51,696 nucleotides of DNA from a virus. The notes below the pieces were generated by a model. It made no database searches. It was not told the DNA's origin and was given only the letters and a program-made list of their open reading frames with translations. A program made the position numbers and the translations under genes. The DNA lies in the IMG/VR virus record IMGVR_UViG_3300035670_000297, positions 1 to 51,696 of that record; one strand, 5' to 3'. Below are positions 4,495 to 12,071 of this stretch, piece after piece (the stretch's first letter is position 1; every line of letters starts with the position of its first letter).

Positions 4495-6826
4495 CATCGA
4501 GACCTACGGTGCATGCACCCATACCCACGATGGACGACCGCTCCCCACCCAGACGGTCTTCCATCCAGCGCGCGCCCTCCATACGGACGCGGTGTCCCCC
4601 CAGGACATGGTGCTCTCAGTCAGCGTGACCACCGAAGCAGGCAGTTGCCCATGTGGCAAGCGGCGTGGTCAACCTGAGTTCTCCCCATGCTGCACAATGG
4701 TCATGTACCCCCACTCACACATGATCCACATCCGCAAGTGGATTGAGTGGGCGACCGACATCCTCGGCATGAACCTGCCCTTCGACCTGCAGTTCCTCCG
4801 CCACTACTCACCCGGCCTGCGCCTCGCCCTCCATGGCAGGCACACCCTGCACGATCTCTCGATCCTCAACTACTTGCACTCCGAGCTGCGCCCCGAGCGT
4901 TCGCTCAAGTCCCTCGGCCCCGTGCTCGGCACCCACGCCTACGACCGCACCATCAAGGATGGGAAGTTCAAGTCCCCCCACGATCCGCAGTTCATTGCAT
5001 ACGCAGCACAGGACACACACAACACCATGCTTGCTGCGCGTGAACTGAGGCGACGCATCTACGCCGACTGGCCCGACTCCGGGAAGCTGAGCCCAGAGGC
5101 GGTCAGGCATTACTCCTCCCTCATCTGGACCGTGGTCACCATGGCCGAGGCCGGCATCCCCATGTCCCGCCCCATGCTCGAGACCCGACAAGCCCTGCTG
5201 CAGAGGAAGGCCGACCTCGCCATCGCCCAAGCCGGGCGCCTTGGCCTGCTGCTCGAGGGCACCGGCTCCTCGAAAAGCAAGGAGGCTTTCCTAGATGTGA
5301 CAATAAGTAAACTCGCAGCTCTAGGTGTTGACATTTTATCACACCCCCTTACCCAGTTCACGGAGAAGACGCGTCGTCTCTCCTGGTCAGATGGCAACCG
5401 CCAACTCATTGCTGCTCACCTACCCGCTGACTCGCCCGAGGCTCGTGGCCTTTGGCTGGCCGGCATTCACTCACGCGCCCAGAAGCAGCTCTCCTCTTAC
5501 CTCTACCCCCTACTCCACGGCAGGCGCAACAAGCCGGAGGACAAGGGAGATACGGTAATCCCATGGACGAACACGAAGAACCCAAGTTCCACATCAACGT
5601 CACCTTTGAAACCCAGTTGGACAAAGAGTCCTACCGGGTCACACTCCCCCTCGACGACCTCGCAGAAAGAGTCGTCTCTCTCCACCGACCCTACCTGCTT
5701 GACAAGAACCTGCTCATGCAGGCGATTGCATTCACGGTCATCAGCATGCTCCAGCAAAACGAAGACGACTACATCAGGGAGCGAACGGGCGCCGTCGTGC
5801 TGCGAGCAGAAACCCTGCGACTCGCCAAGCACATGCAGATCATCGTTGACTCCTTCGCAGATGGAATCGAGATCAAGCACACCAGCAAGCTCATCGAGAT
5901 CTCGGACGAAGAAGAGAACGAGGACGACGGAGCCTAAGGCAACGGGCGCCGCCTACCCCGTGTGGTTCATCGTGCCCTCCGCATCCAAGGATGCATCGGG
6001 TGACGAGGGTGGCACCATCCAAGCTCGCATCACCTGCAAGCGTCCTTCGGCCCAGACCTTCCCCCCTGAGATCAAGCAGTGCATCCAATCCAGGTGGGTG
6101 GGGGGACGCATCATCTCGATGGATCTCTCGCAGATCGAGCTTCGGATGGCAGCCCTCTGCTCTGGTGACCCCAGCCTGCTGGCCGCCTTCAACACAGGGC
6201 TGGACCTCCACACCCACCGGGCAGTCCAGCTGTTCGGCCAAGACTCCATCACTCGACCCACCTTCAAGAAGCGTGAGCGGCAGGTGGGCAAGACCATGAA
6301 CTTCGCCGACCTCTTCCTGGCTTCCCCCCAGCGAATGAGGATGTCGGTGCACGAGATGACTGGTGAGCTGATGCCCCTATCCTTCTTCGAGGAAGTGGCC
6401 CGTTCGCGCCCGGATGCGCGTCCCGGTCTCCACAGGTGGCAGCAGTCTCTCATCAGTCGGGTAGCCACGGACGGCTACCTCCTTTTGCCTATCCTTGGTC
6501 AGTCCCGCACATTCGTGGGGGGACCATCAGCCCACCTCAATGAGGTGGTCAACTTCCCCATCCAAACCCAGGCCAGCAACACCCTGATCCAGATCCAGAG
6601 CCGGCTGCTCGAGTACCTGCCCAAGCTCTACACCCAGGGACCCAGGCCCCTGATGTTCCTGCAGGTATACGACGCCATCTACTTCGATGTCCCCCCACAG
6701 TACGAAGACTCCTTGAAGGCTGCGGTCCAGCAGGCGGTGTTGGATGTCGCCTCTCCCTCCGGATACTGGGGCAGGCTGCAGGAGTATTACGGAAACCAGG
6801 TTCCCTTGGAGTACGAGATCGACTAG
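4475..6826 (+). CDS. Family A DNA polymerase with 3'-5' exonuclease, interrupted by a nested gene
   Basis: ATG 4475 places the exonuclease motif I (LDIET, D7/E9) at the usual distance. Exo II is GMNLPFD (N100, D104) and Exo III is YAAQD (Y176, D180). Polymerase motif A is MDLSQIELR (D550, E555), motif B is R602-x3-K606-x3-F610, and motif C is VYD (D733). The frame is 783 codons, but residues about 364-487 are a serine-, threonine- and arginine-rich nonsense-like stretch because another gene (5563-5937) occupies that DNA in a different frame. Removing it leaves about 660 residues, normal for phage enzymes. Motif C has Tyr where His is usual, and motif B lacks the usual Tyr-Gly. The gene is either read through, split or bypassed. 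Confidence 0.85.
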   Translation: MKLISLDIETYGACTHTHDGRPLPTQTVFHPARALHTDAVSPQDMVLSVSVTTEAGSCPCGKRRGQPEFSPCCTMVMYPHSHMIHIRKWIEWATDILGMNLPFDLQFLRHYSPGLRLALHGRHTLHDLSILNYLHSELRPERSLKSLGPVLGTHAYDRTIKDGKFKSPHDPQFIAYAAQDTHNTMLAARELRRRIYADWPDSGKLSPEAVRHYSSLIWTVVTMAEAGIPMSRPMLETRQALLQRKADLAIAQAGRLGLLLEGTGSSKSKEAFLDVTISKLAALGVDILSHPLTQFTEKTRRLSWSDGNRQLIAAHLPADSPEARGLWLAGIHSRAQKQLSSYLYPLLHGRRNKPEDKGDTVIPWTNTKNPSSTSTSPLKPSWTKSPTGSHSPSTTSQKESSLSTDPTCLTRTCSCRRLHSRSSACSSKTKTTTSGSERAPSCCEQKPCDSPSTCRSSLTPSQMESRSSTPASSSRSRTKKRTRTTEPKATGAAYPVWFIVPSASKDASGDEGGTIQARITCKRPSAQTFPPEIKQCIQSRWVGGRIISMDLSQIELRMAALCSGDPSLLAAFNTGLDLHTHRAVQLFGQDSITRPTFKKRERQVGKTMNFADLFLASPQRMRMSVHEMTGELMPLSFFEEVARSRPDARPGLHRWQQSLISRVATDGYLLLPILGQSRTFVGGPSAHLNEVVNFPIQTQASNTLIQIQSRLLEYLPKLYTQGPRPLMFLQVYDAIYFDVPPQYEDSLKAAVQQAVLDVASPSGYWGRLQEYYGNQVPLEYEID
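5563..5937 (+). CDS. Gene nested inside the polymerase frame, acidic protein (124 aa)
   Basis: ATG 5563 to TAA 5937 encodes a balanced, clearly protein-like acidic product (starting MDEHEEPKFHINVTFETQL, ending in a Glu/Asp tail) with normal codon bias, in the +2 frame relative to the polymerase. GGGAG at 5545-5549 could serve as a somewhat distant ribosome site. The 375-base length is a multiple of three, so the polymerase frame remains in register. The protein has predicted strands, a helix (KNLLMQAIAFTVISMLQQ) and a basic-amphipathic helix. There are no HNH, GIY-YIG or LAGLIDADG motifs and no intein motifs. The family is unrecognised; similar acidic phage proteins can mimic DNA, but that is a guess. 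Confidence 0.7.
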   Translation: MDEHEEPKFHINVTFETQLDKESYRVTLPLDDLAERVVSLHRPYLLDKNLLMQAIAFTVISMLQQNEDDYIRERTGAVVLRAETLRLAKHMQIIVDSFADGIEIKHTSKLIEISDEEENEDDGA

Positions 6827-6835
6827 GCTGGTGGT

Positions 6836-7468
6836 GTGCGCCGCGAGTACACCATCCTCACCGATACGAGGGAGCAGACACCGCTCTCCTTCCCAAGCCA
6901 CCTACCCCTGCTCGATCCCAACCGGCAGCCCCAGTCCCGCACCTCCCTAACCGTCAAGCTGGGGGGACGCACCCAGAAGCTGGACGCAGGAGACTACGCC
7001 CTCGAGGGATACGAGCGGGTCTGTCTCGTCGAGCGCAAGGGCAGCATCAGGGAGCTGGCCAAGAACTGCCTGACCGCAGACCGCACCCGATTCATTGCGG
7101 CCCTCGACCGACTGCGTGCAGCCTGCCTCCATCCCTACGTCCTAGTGGAGGGCACCCTCACGGACATGGCCCAAGACCCCAACGTCCCGGACTGGTGGAC
7201 TGCACTCGACTCACTCCAGAGGCTGCTGCTTGAAAGAAACATTGGCCTCATCTTCTTACCAAACAAGGGCGCCATTCAGCGCCGGATGATTGGGGAGTGG
7301 GTGGCTCGCCTCTTGGTGAACTCCTCGCTTTCCCCTATACTTCCCGCTATCACCCCTGAGGAACCCCAATGTCCGACCACGTCACACTTGTCACCCAGCG
7401 CCGACCCCTCCGCCTCGCCCGAGAGGACGCCAACACAACCGTCATCGCAGCAGGCACTGACATCGTAG
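6836..7468 (+). CDS. ERCC4-type (XPF/Mus81-like) nuclease
   Basis: The product carries the ERCC4 nuclease signature: an N-terminal Asp-Thr-Arg-Glu (D10-R12-E13, in LTDTREQTP), GDY at 52-54, and the catalytic E66-R67-K68 (LVERKGS), followed by the helical RFIAALDRLRAACLHPYVLV segment. Such proteins cut branched or flapped DNA in recombination and replication intermediates. GTG 6836 is the first plausible start, nine bases after the polymerase stop, with a weak ribosome site. The last 33 residues are proline- and serine-rich and overlap the next gene by 100 bases, which suggests the 3' end was altered when the adhesin cassette was joined here. Confidence 0.8.
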   Translation: MRREYTILTDTREQTPLSFPSHLPLLDPNRQPQSRTSLTVKLGGRTQKLDAGDYALEGYERVCLVERKGSIRELAKNCLTADRTRFIAALDRLRAACLHPYVLVEGTLTDMAQDPNVPDWWTALDSLQRLLLERNIGLIFLPNKGAIQRRMIGEWVARLLVNSSLSPILPAITPEEPQCPTTSHLSPSADPSASPERTPTQPSSQQALTS

Positions 7469-7872
7469 CCAGCACAACTACCCAGCCTGCAAACGCAACT
7501 GGCCGCATCGTTGTTCCGGGTGTGCTCAACTACCTGTGCGTGTGCCCCCTCATGGCGACGGGCACCACGACGCCGGGCGTGCGTGTGATCGGATGGTCCC
7601 GCCTGCCCACGGGCCTCTGGGTGCCACGGTTCCTTGCCAAGGTGAGCCTCACCCTGAACAGCACGGCGGTGGGTTCGTTCTTCGGTGCCTCCCTGCTGGC
7701 GCCCTACAACCTGGGCCTCACGAAGGGCGACGCCAAGTTGCTGTTTGAGGACGTGTCCAACGATTCGAACGGTTGGCTCATCGTGGACACGGTGGGCTCC
7801 GAGCTGGTGGAGATCATTTTCGAAGCTGCTTCTGGCACCCCTGCCTGCAACGCACTCATCAGCGAGGTCTGA
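7369..7872 (+). CDS. Probable virion surface or tail fibre-associated protein (167 aa)
   Basis: ATG 7369 follows GAGGA-like purines and starts within the end of the ERCC4 gene. The product is beta-rich, with many Thr, Val and Gly strands (TGRIVVPGVLNYLCVC, LIVDTVGSELVEIIFEA) and no enzymatic motif. It directly precedes the glycine-rich adhesin and has the general look of phage head-fibre or tail-fibre adaptor proteins. It also resembles in size and strand pattern, though not in sequence, the paralogous proteins at 20660 and 21086. The assignment is by context. Confidence 0.5.
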   Translation: MSDHVTLVTQRRPLRLAREDANTTVIAAGTDIVASTTTQPANATGRIVVPGVLNYLCVCPLMATGTTTPGVRVIGWSRLPTGLWVPRFLAKVSLTLNSTAVGSFFGASLLAPYNLGLTKGDAKLLFEDVSNDSNGWLIVDTVGSELVEIIFEAASGTPACNALISEV

Positions 7873-7875
7873 GCC

Positions 7876-8964
7876 ATGATGACGAGGTTCCGCACCAGAA
7901 GGTTGGCTGTGGACAGCGTCAGGTTTCGAAGCGCCTGCCGACGATGCGCCTACATCCAAGATTTGTTTGTTGACCCAACCCGCAAGACCCTGATCTTCCA
8001 AGCAGAAGTTCTGATGGTCGGAGGCGGCGCCGGTGGAGGCTCCACCAGCCTCGCAGCTCCTTATGCTGGTGGAGGTGGAGGTGGAGGTGGTGTTGTGTCT
8101 GGTCTTGTCGATTTCGACTGGGACCAAGACACTGGTTCAGGTACCGAGCCTTGGGTTTACTTCTCTGATATCGGAGCCGGAGGAGCAGGATCTAGTGGCC
8201 TTCAAACGACTGCACCCTATGGAGGATCTGCTGGTTCCCCAACAGTCTTGTACACCTACGACACAAACCTCTCTTGTTTAGTTGGAGGAGGAGCAGGCGG
8301 CGGTAATGCCTCAAGAGTAGGCCTTTCGGGTGCGACCTATGGAGGCTCTTCAGGAGGTGGAGCTGGTGGTGGAACAGGCACCAGAAACGGAGGTCTTGCA
8401 GGACTTACCAACTACAAGTTCGACTACAACTACTTCGACAACTACTACGCCCTCGCTGGTGCAGCCAATGTTTCCGATGGTCTGGGTACTTTTACGATTC
8501 CGGGTGGCGGTGGAGGTGCTGGGTCTAGTGGGTCACAAGGAACTGCCAGCCCTATAAAGGGTGGAGATGGCGGCACATCTCAGACTGACTTCCCAGGATT
8601 TCCCTTGGGACCAGGTGGTGGTGGTGGCGCCCCTGCAGGCGGTACTCCCGGGAGTGGCCATGAGGGTGTCGGTGATGGTGGTGCGGTTGATAATGCCGGG
8701 AGGAATGGCTTCGCAAACTCCGGTGGCGGAGGCGGTGGTAGCGGTGAGGATACGGCTGGGGGTGTGGCTTTGGGCGGAGGTAATGGGGGTAGCGGACTCA
8801 TTGTTATTCGATACCCCGGAACTCCAGTCGCGCCGTCGTCCTTGGATAGACTAGACTCCCCGGTTCCAGCGGGGGCAGCGGGCATTTCCTACCGCTCGGG
8901 CGGCTATACCTACCACGTGTTCAGTAGCAGCAACCACTACTTCGACTTGAGAAAGCTTCTCTGA
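7876..8964 (+). CDS. Glycine-rich tail fibre tip / adhesin-type protein
   Basis: This 362-residue protein has a short basic start, then from about residue 48 a long series of glycine runs (VGGGAGGG, AGGGGGGGG, PGGGGGAGSSG and others) separated by loops with Tyr, Asp and Ser, and it ends with GGSGLIVIRYPGTP and a C-terminal SGGYTYHVFSSS segment. This polyglycine architecture and the IVIRYP ending are typical of phage glycine-rich receptor-binding domains at fibre tips, where the loops decide host range. It lies three bases after the preceding gene. Its codon use is more AT/T-ended in places than its neighbours, suggesting exchange between phages. Confidence 0.8.
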   Translation: MMTRFRTRRLAVDSVRFRSACRRCAYIQDLFVDPTRKTLIFQAEVLMVGGGAGGGSTSLAAPYAGGGGGGGGVVSGLVDFDWDQDTGSGTEPWVYFSDIGAGGAGSSGLQTTAPYGGSAGSPTVLYTYDTNLSCLVGGGAGGGNASRVGLSGATYGGSSGGGAGGGTGTRNGGLAGLTNYKFDYNYFDNYYALAGAANVSDGLGTFTIPGGGGGAGSSGSQGTASPIKGGDGGTSQTDFPGFPLGPGGGGGAPAGGTPGSGHEGVGDGGAVDNAGRNGFANSGGGGGGSGEDTAGGVALGGGNGGSGLIVIRYPGTPVAPSSLDRLDSPVPAGAAGISYRSGGYTYHVFSSSNHYFDLRKLL

Positions 8965-8966
8965 CC

Positions 8967-9209
8967 ATGCCACACTTTGCCAAGATCAACGAGGAGAACA
9001 TCGTGACCAAGGTCATCTATGTCTCTGACGCCCTTGAGGCATTGGGCGAGGAGGCCTTCTCCCAGATGAGAGGTGGCACTTGGTTGCACACCTCATACAC
9101 GGGAAGAATTCGTGGGAAGTACGCGGCTCTTGGTGACCGCTACGACCCGGTTTCGGATACGTTTGTTTACGTGCCATCACCAGATCAAGAGCCCGAAGAA
9201 GAAGAGTAG
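8967..9209 (+). CDS. Conserved aquatic-phage fibre-associated protein (80 aa)
   Basis: The product begins MPHFAKINEENIVTKVIYVS and contains GGTWLHTSYTGRIRGKYAALG and a Y-D-P-x-x-D-T-F segment. These features closely match a small protein found repeatedly in marine cyanophages and other aquatic phages, usually beside tail fibre genes and thought to assist fibre or tip assembly. It starts two bases after the adhesin stop. The acidic tail (EPEEEE) is also typical. The biochemical role is not established. Confidence 0.75.
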   Translation: MPHFAKINEENIVTKVIYVSDALEALGEEAFSQMRGGTWLHTSYTGRIRGKYAALGDRYDPVSDTFVYVPSPDQEPEEEE

Positions 9210-9223
9210 GGCAGGAGAACAAC

Positions 9224-10489
9224 ATGCCACCAGAGTTCCGGGCGCTCTCACAAGAGGACGCCATCGAGTTTCTCGAGGCCCACGGCATCGTCGCCACCAA
9301 GCCTCCCATTCGCTCGTCTGACTTTCGTCTTGTCACTGACTCGCCATTCCACTACCTGCTGTGCCGAAGGTTCGGCATGGTTCCGGAGATCTCATGGAGT
9401 GAAGCACTGAATAGGGGAACCTGGTTTCACCAGAGGTTCGCCATGCTTCACATGCCTGAGGCAGAAGCTGACCTCGCATACAACCAGCTGCTGCGCGACC
9501 GGGTCGAGGAACTGATGGAGGTGTGCAAGCGCCACGGCATCGACGGCGAGAAGAAGCGAGCCATCATCTCGACTGAGGAGCAAGACCACGCAACATCCCT
9601 TGCTTGGTACAAGACCTGCAACAAGGTGCAGATCAGCTCGGAGGTTGGGACGCTGAGCCAGTTTCTTACGGCCCCCCACTACAGGCCGATCTGTGCGGAG
9701 TGCCTGCTGGGGGCGTCGATGCGGGATGTGACGAAGGATGGGTGGATGGCGCCGTGCGTGGCGCAGCCCGACTTGGTGCTGTACCACACGAAGCAGAACT
9801 CGGTGTGGATCGTGGACTACAAGACCACATCCCTGTCCCCCCTCGAACGCGCTCTGTCCTGCACGATCGAGCCGCAGACCCAGCACTACCTGCACATCCT
9901 TGAGGCCAACCTCAAGCAGGAGAAGTTCAGGGAAGAGCACGCGCTGCCTCCCGACGTGAGGGTGGGGGGGATGATGCACGCCATCGTGCAGAAGCCAACG
10001 ATCGAGTTTGGCATGAAGGACCGGGACTACACGTTGGACAACACGCCCTTCAAGAGCGGACCTCGGAAGGGCGAGCCCCGCAATGAGCGGGTGTATCAGG
10101 GTGAGCCCCGGCTGGAGAACTACATCAAGCGGTGCCAAGAGTGGTACACCGGGACGGGGGAGTACACCCACCTTGCGTCCGATAGGCAGGCGTCTCCAGT
10201 TGTCAACATTTCATTCACAAGCGGCGAGGCCCTGTTGGACAAGATGTGGCGCCGGCAGTATCTTGCGAGGGTTGCGATGGTCAACAAGTGGCGGATGCTC
10301 CGCCCCGACCCAGGGTTGTTCCCTTGGCCGGCAGGTGTTTCGGGAAAGACAGGCAGGAAGGATCCTTACTCTGACTTCGTGCTCAGGCCCTACACCGAGT
10401 GGCCCGAGATCATGAGGCAGAACGGGGTAGCCATCGTCCGACGAGATGCTGTCCTGCCTGACAGCGATGAGGAGATCAGTGATGGGTGA
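9224..10489 (+). CDS. PD-(D/E)XK superfamily nuclease (RecB/Cas4-like exonuclease)
   Basis: ATG 9224 is preceded by AGGAG. The 421-residue product carries the nuclease core: a helix with GTWFHQRF (H69), then QPDLVLY (D183), a strand, and IVDYKTTS (D198-x-K200), followed by a Q-x-x-x-Y helix (QTQHYLHIL) as in RecB-family nucleases. A CAEC pair (157, 160) and other cysteines raise the possibility of an Fe-S cluster as in Cas4/AddB, though the full set is not clear. It precedes the Sak4-like ATPase and SSB-like genes, so it probably supplies the exonuclease in a recombination system. The stop overlaps the next gene by eight bases. Confidence 0.8.
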   Translation: MPPEFRALSQEDAIEFLEAHGIVATKPPIRSSDFRLVTDSPFHYLLCRRFGMVPEISWSEALNRGTWFHQRFAMLHMPEAEADLAYNQLLRDRVEELMEVCKRHGIDGEKKRAIISTEEQDHATSLAWYKTCNKVQISSEVGTLSQFLTAPHYRPICAECLLGASMRDVTKDGWMAPCVAQPDLVLYHTKQNSVWIVDYKTTSLSPLERALSCTIEPQTQHYLHILEANLKQEKFREEHALPPDVRVGGMMHAIVQKPTIEFGMKDRDYTLDNTPFKSGPRKGEPRNERVYQGEPRLENYIKRCQEWYTGTGEYTHLASDRQASPVVNISFTSGEALLDKMWRRQYLARVAMVNKWRMLRPDPGLFPWPAGVSGKTGRKDPYSDFVLRPYTEWPEIMRQNGVAIVRRDAVLPDSDEEISDG

Positions 10490-10907
10490 CTATCCAGACA
10501 AGCAGAATGTGAGGGACACCATGAAGAACCAGTTCAAGGAGTTCACTGCAGACATCATCAACACGATCGTGAAGCCCAAGCTTCAGGCGGTGTTCGCGAA
10601 GTATCGGGATCGCATCAACTCGAGGGGGGACTTCCTCGCTTTCTTCAATGAGGAGTTCGGGTACTCCATCTCGATGAGTGTGTTTCAGGGATGGATGGAT
10701 CAACTGGGTGTGCGCTTTGAGCGGACAGTCAGGATCATTGGTCTCGAGCTGCCTGCGCCGGGCGGCCTTGCGGCCCGCCCGGCTCCGGCATCTGCCGGGG
10801 ACCAGGAAGAGTTTCAGGTAAGGTTTGCCAACGAATCACCCACCGACTTCGCCGGCGCTCGTGGCTACGGTGATGCCTTCGGTGAGCTACACAAGGACTT
10901 CAACTGA
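10482..10907 (+). CDS. Unknown protein (141 aa), possible DNA-binding
   Basis: ATG 10482 follows GAGGAG (10468-10473). The N-terminal two thirds are helical with a predicted helix-turn-helix-like arrangement (RGDFLAFFNEEFGYSISMSV then FQGWMDQLGVRFERTVRI), common in small phage transcription or replication factors. The last third is proline-, alanine- and glycine-rich, encoded by GC-rich DNA with hairpin potential around 10755-10800. It overlaps the nuclease gene by eight bases and the ATPase gene by one (TGATG), so it belongs to the same operon. Confidence 0.6.
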   Translation: MGDYPDKQNVRDTMKNQFKEFTADIINTIVKPKLQAVFAKYRDRINSRGDFLAFFNEEFGYSISMSVFQGWMDQLGVRFERTVRIIGLELPAPGGLAARPAPASAGDQEEFQVRFANESPTDFAGARGYGDAFGELHKDFN

Positions 10908-11806
10908 TGAGCACGTTCCAGACAATGGCTACGGGTGCCTCGCCCTCCAAGGGCTTCCCCGGCTTGGGGTTCACCCAGCCCTCTCACTACAGCCTCAAGA
11001 ACATGTGGGGCATGGTGGTAGGCGAGCAGAACAGCGGCAAGTCCTATCTGTTTCAGGGTTGCTCTGACGCATTCATCCTGAATCTGGATCTCACGGCGAC
11101 GGTGTCCCCCCACGCCAATGCGACGGTGTGGCCCGGCATCGGCAAGGATGGCCGGCCCATTGATGTAGGTGGCAAGCCGATCACGCTGACGTGGGATCTG
11201 GTAGAGGCGAAGATCAAGCAGTTGTGTGAGCTGGCGGACAAGGGAATGGATCGCCCATCGATGGTGGTGATCGACACGCTGGCTCCGGCAATCCGAATGT
11301 TGAAGGGCCACGTCGCGCGGCTCATGGGCAAGGAGACGTTCGAGCAGGCCCATGGCCCAGCGGCTTGGGAGAAGTTGTATGACTCGGTGATCGACATTGC
11401 GCACCGACTCAGGCAACATGGGTATGGCGTGTGGATGATCGCGCACCTCAGCCGTGAGTGGGTGGAGATCTCGGAGCACAGCAAGGTGGAGGATCACTAC
11501 CTCAGCCTGCCCCCCGGACTGAAGGAGCGGTTGTCCAAGAGCGTGGAGATCATCGCGCCCATGCGGTGCGAGACCACGGAGAGCACCACCACCGAGCCGG
11601 TGACCGTGACGATTGGTGGCAAGCAGATCACCCAGCAGAAGGTGGTCGTGAAGCGGGAGAACCGCAGGATCCTGGCGTTCGCTGATCCTCGGTACATGCG
11701 GCTGGTGCGCACCCGCACCCTCAAGCCGCTGCCCGACATCGACATCACCAACTCGCCGACTGCATGGCAGGACTTTGAGAAGGCGTTCAACGACGCCACC
11801 TCATGA
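10907..11806 (+). CDS. RecA-fold ATPase, Sak4-like single-strand annealing protein
   Basis: The 299-residue product has Walker A GEQNSGKS at 39-46, a Walker B-like strand MVVIDTLAP at 119-127, and a later MIAHLSREW segment consistent with a sensor region. It resembles the AAA_24/Sak4 group, small RecA-like recombinases that anneal single-stranded DNA, usually with a partner SSB encoded nearby. Here an SSB-like gene follows at 12072 and an exonuclease precedes. ATG 10907 overlaps the previous stop (TGATG). Confidence 0.75.
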   Translation: MSTFQTMATGASPSKGFPGLGFTQPSHYSLKNMWGMVVGEQNSGKSYLFQGCSDAFILNLDLTATVSPHANATVWPGIGKDGRPIDVGGKPITLTWDLVEAKIKQLCELADKGMDRPSMVVIDTLAPAIRMLKGHVARLMGKETFEQAHGPAAWEKLYDSVIDIAHRLRQHGYGVWMIAHLSREWVEISEHSKVEDHYLSLPPGLKERLSKSVEIIAPMRCETTESTTTEPVTVTIGGKQITQQKVVVKRENRRILAFADPRYMRLVRTRTLKPLPDIDITNSPTAWQDFEKAFNDATS

Positions 11807-11823
11807 CCGTGTTTTACTGTGCA

Positions 11824-11936
11824 CGTCAGGGACTAGCCAATGGTAGTAACAAGCATGGGATGGATGCACAGCCGCCCTCGCTAACATGCCCGATGACGGG
11901 TGATGGGAGTACCCAGTCTCCCTTGGCTCCCTGACG
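11824..11936 (+). ncRNA. Multi-branched structured RNA candidate between the Sak4 and SSB-like genes
   Basis: CGTCAGGGA (11824-11832) pairs perfectly with TCCCTGACG (11928-11936), and directly inside it GCCAA (11836-11840) pairs with TTGGC (11923-11927), giving a 14-bp closing helix with a 3-base bulge. The interior can form GCATG/CATGC around a central arm, CCCG/CGGG, and a GGGAG/CTCCC hairpin. A multibranched layout of this kind is typical of riboswitches or phage non-coding RNAs. The 265-base gap has no convincing gene. A further hairpin (GGGGTGGG/CCCACCCC, 11957-11985) lies downstream. Confidence 0.55.
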
Positions 11937-11988
11937 ACGATCCCCCGGAAGGGCTGGGGGTGGGCCCTCGACGGTGTCCCACCCCTGC

Positions 11989-12015
11989 CTTCCAGTTTGT
12001 GGAAGTTAAACTTCC
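11989..12015 (+). promoter_or_regulatory. Overlapping CTTCCA/TGGAAG dyads, candidate operator
   Basis: CTTCCA (11989-11994) and TGGAAG (12000-12005) form an inverted repeat, and GGAAGTT-A-AACTTCC (12001-12015) is a perfect odd-length palindrome sharing the central half-site. Three adjacent half-sites about 57 bases before the SSB-like gene suggest a protein-binding site. An RNA hairpin is the alternative. No clear sigma70 hexamers accompany it. Confidence 0.4.
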
Positions 12016-12071
12016 AGTTCTTTGTTCCGTGTCTCGTTTCTTCTTACCCCCTATTTCAAGGAGTTTGCATC

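Noticed and set aside
5328-5355. Promoter inside the polymerase gene (TTGACA)
   Set aside because: The -35 is perfect but no acceptable -10 lies at 15-19 bases; kept only as part of the AT-rich patch remark.
5563-5937. Homing endonuclease, intein or group I intron in the polymerase gene
   Set aside because: The inserted unit is one 375-base gene with no HNH, GIY-YIG or LAGLIDADG motif, no intein splice residues, and too little flanking sequence for an intron.
7876-8964. Collagen-like protein
   Set aside because: The glycine runs do not follow G-X-Y triplets; the polyglycine blocks and IVIRYP ending fit a fibre-tip adhesin instead.
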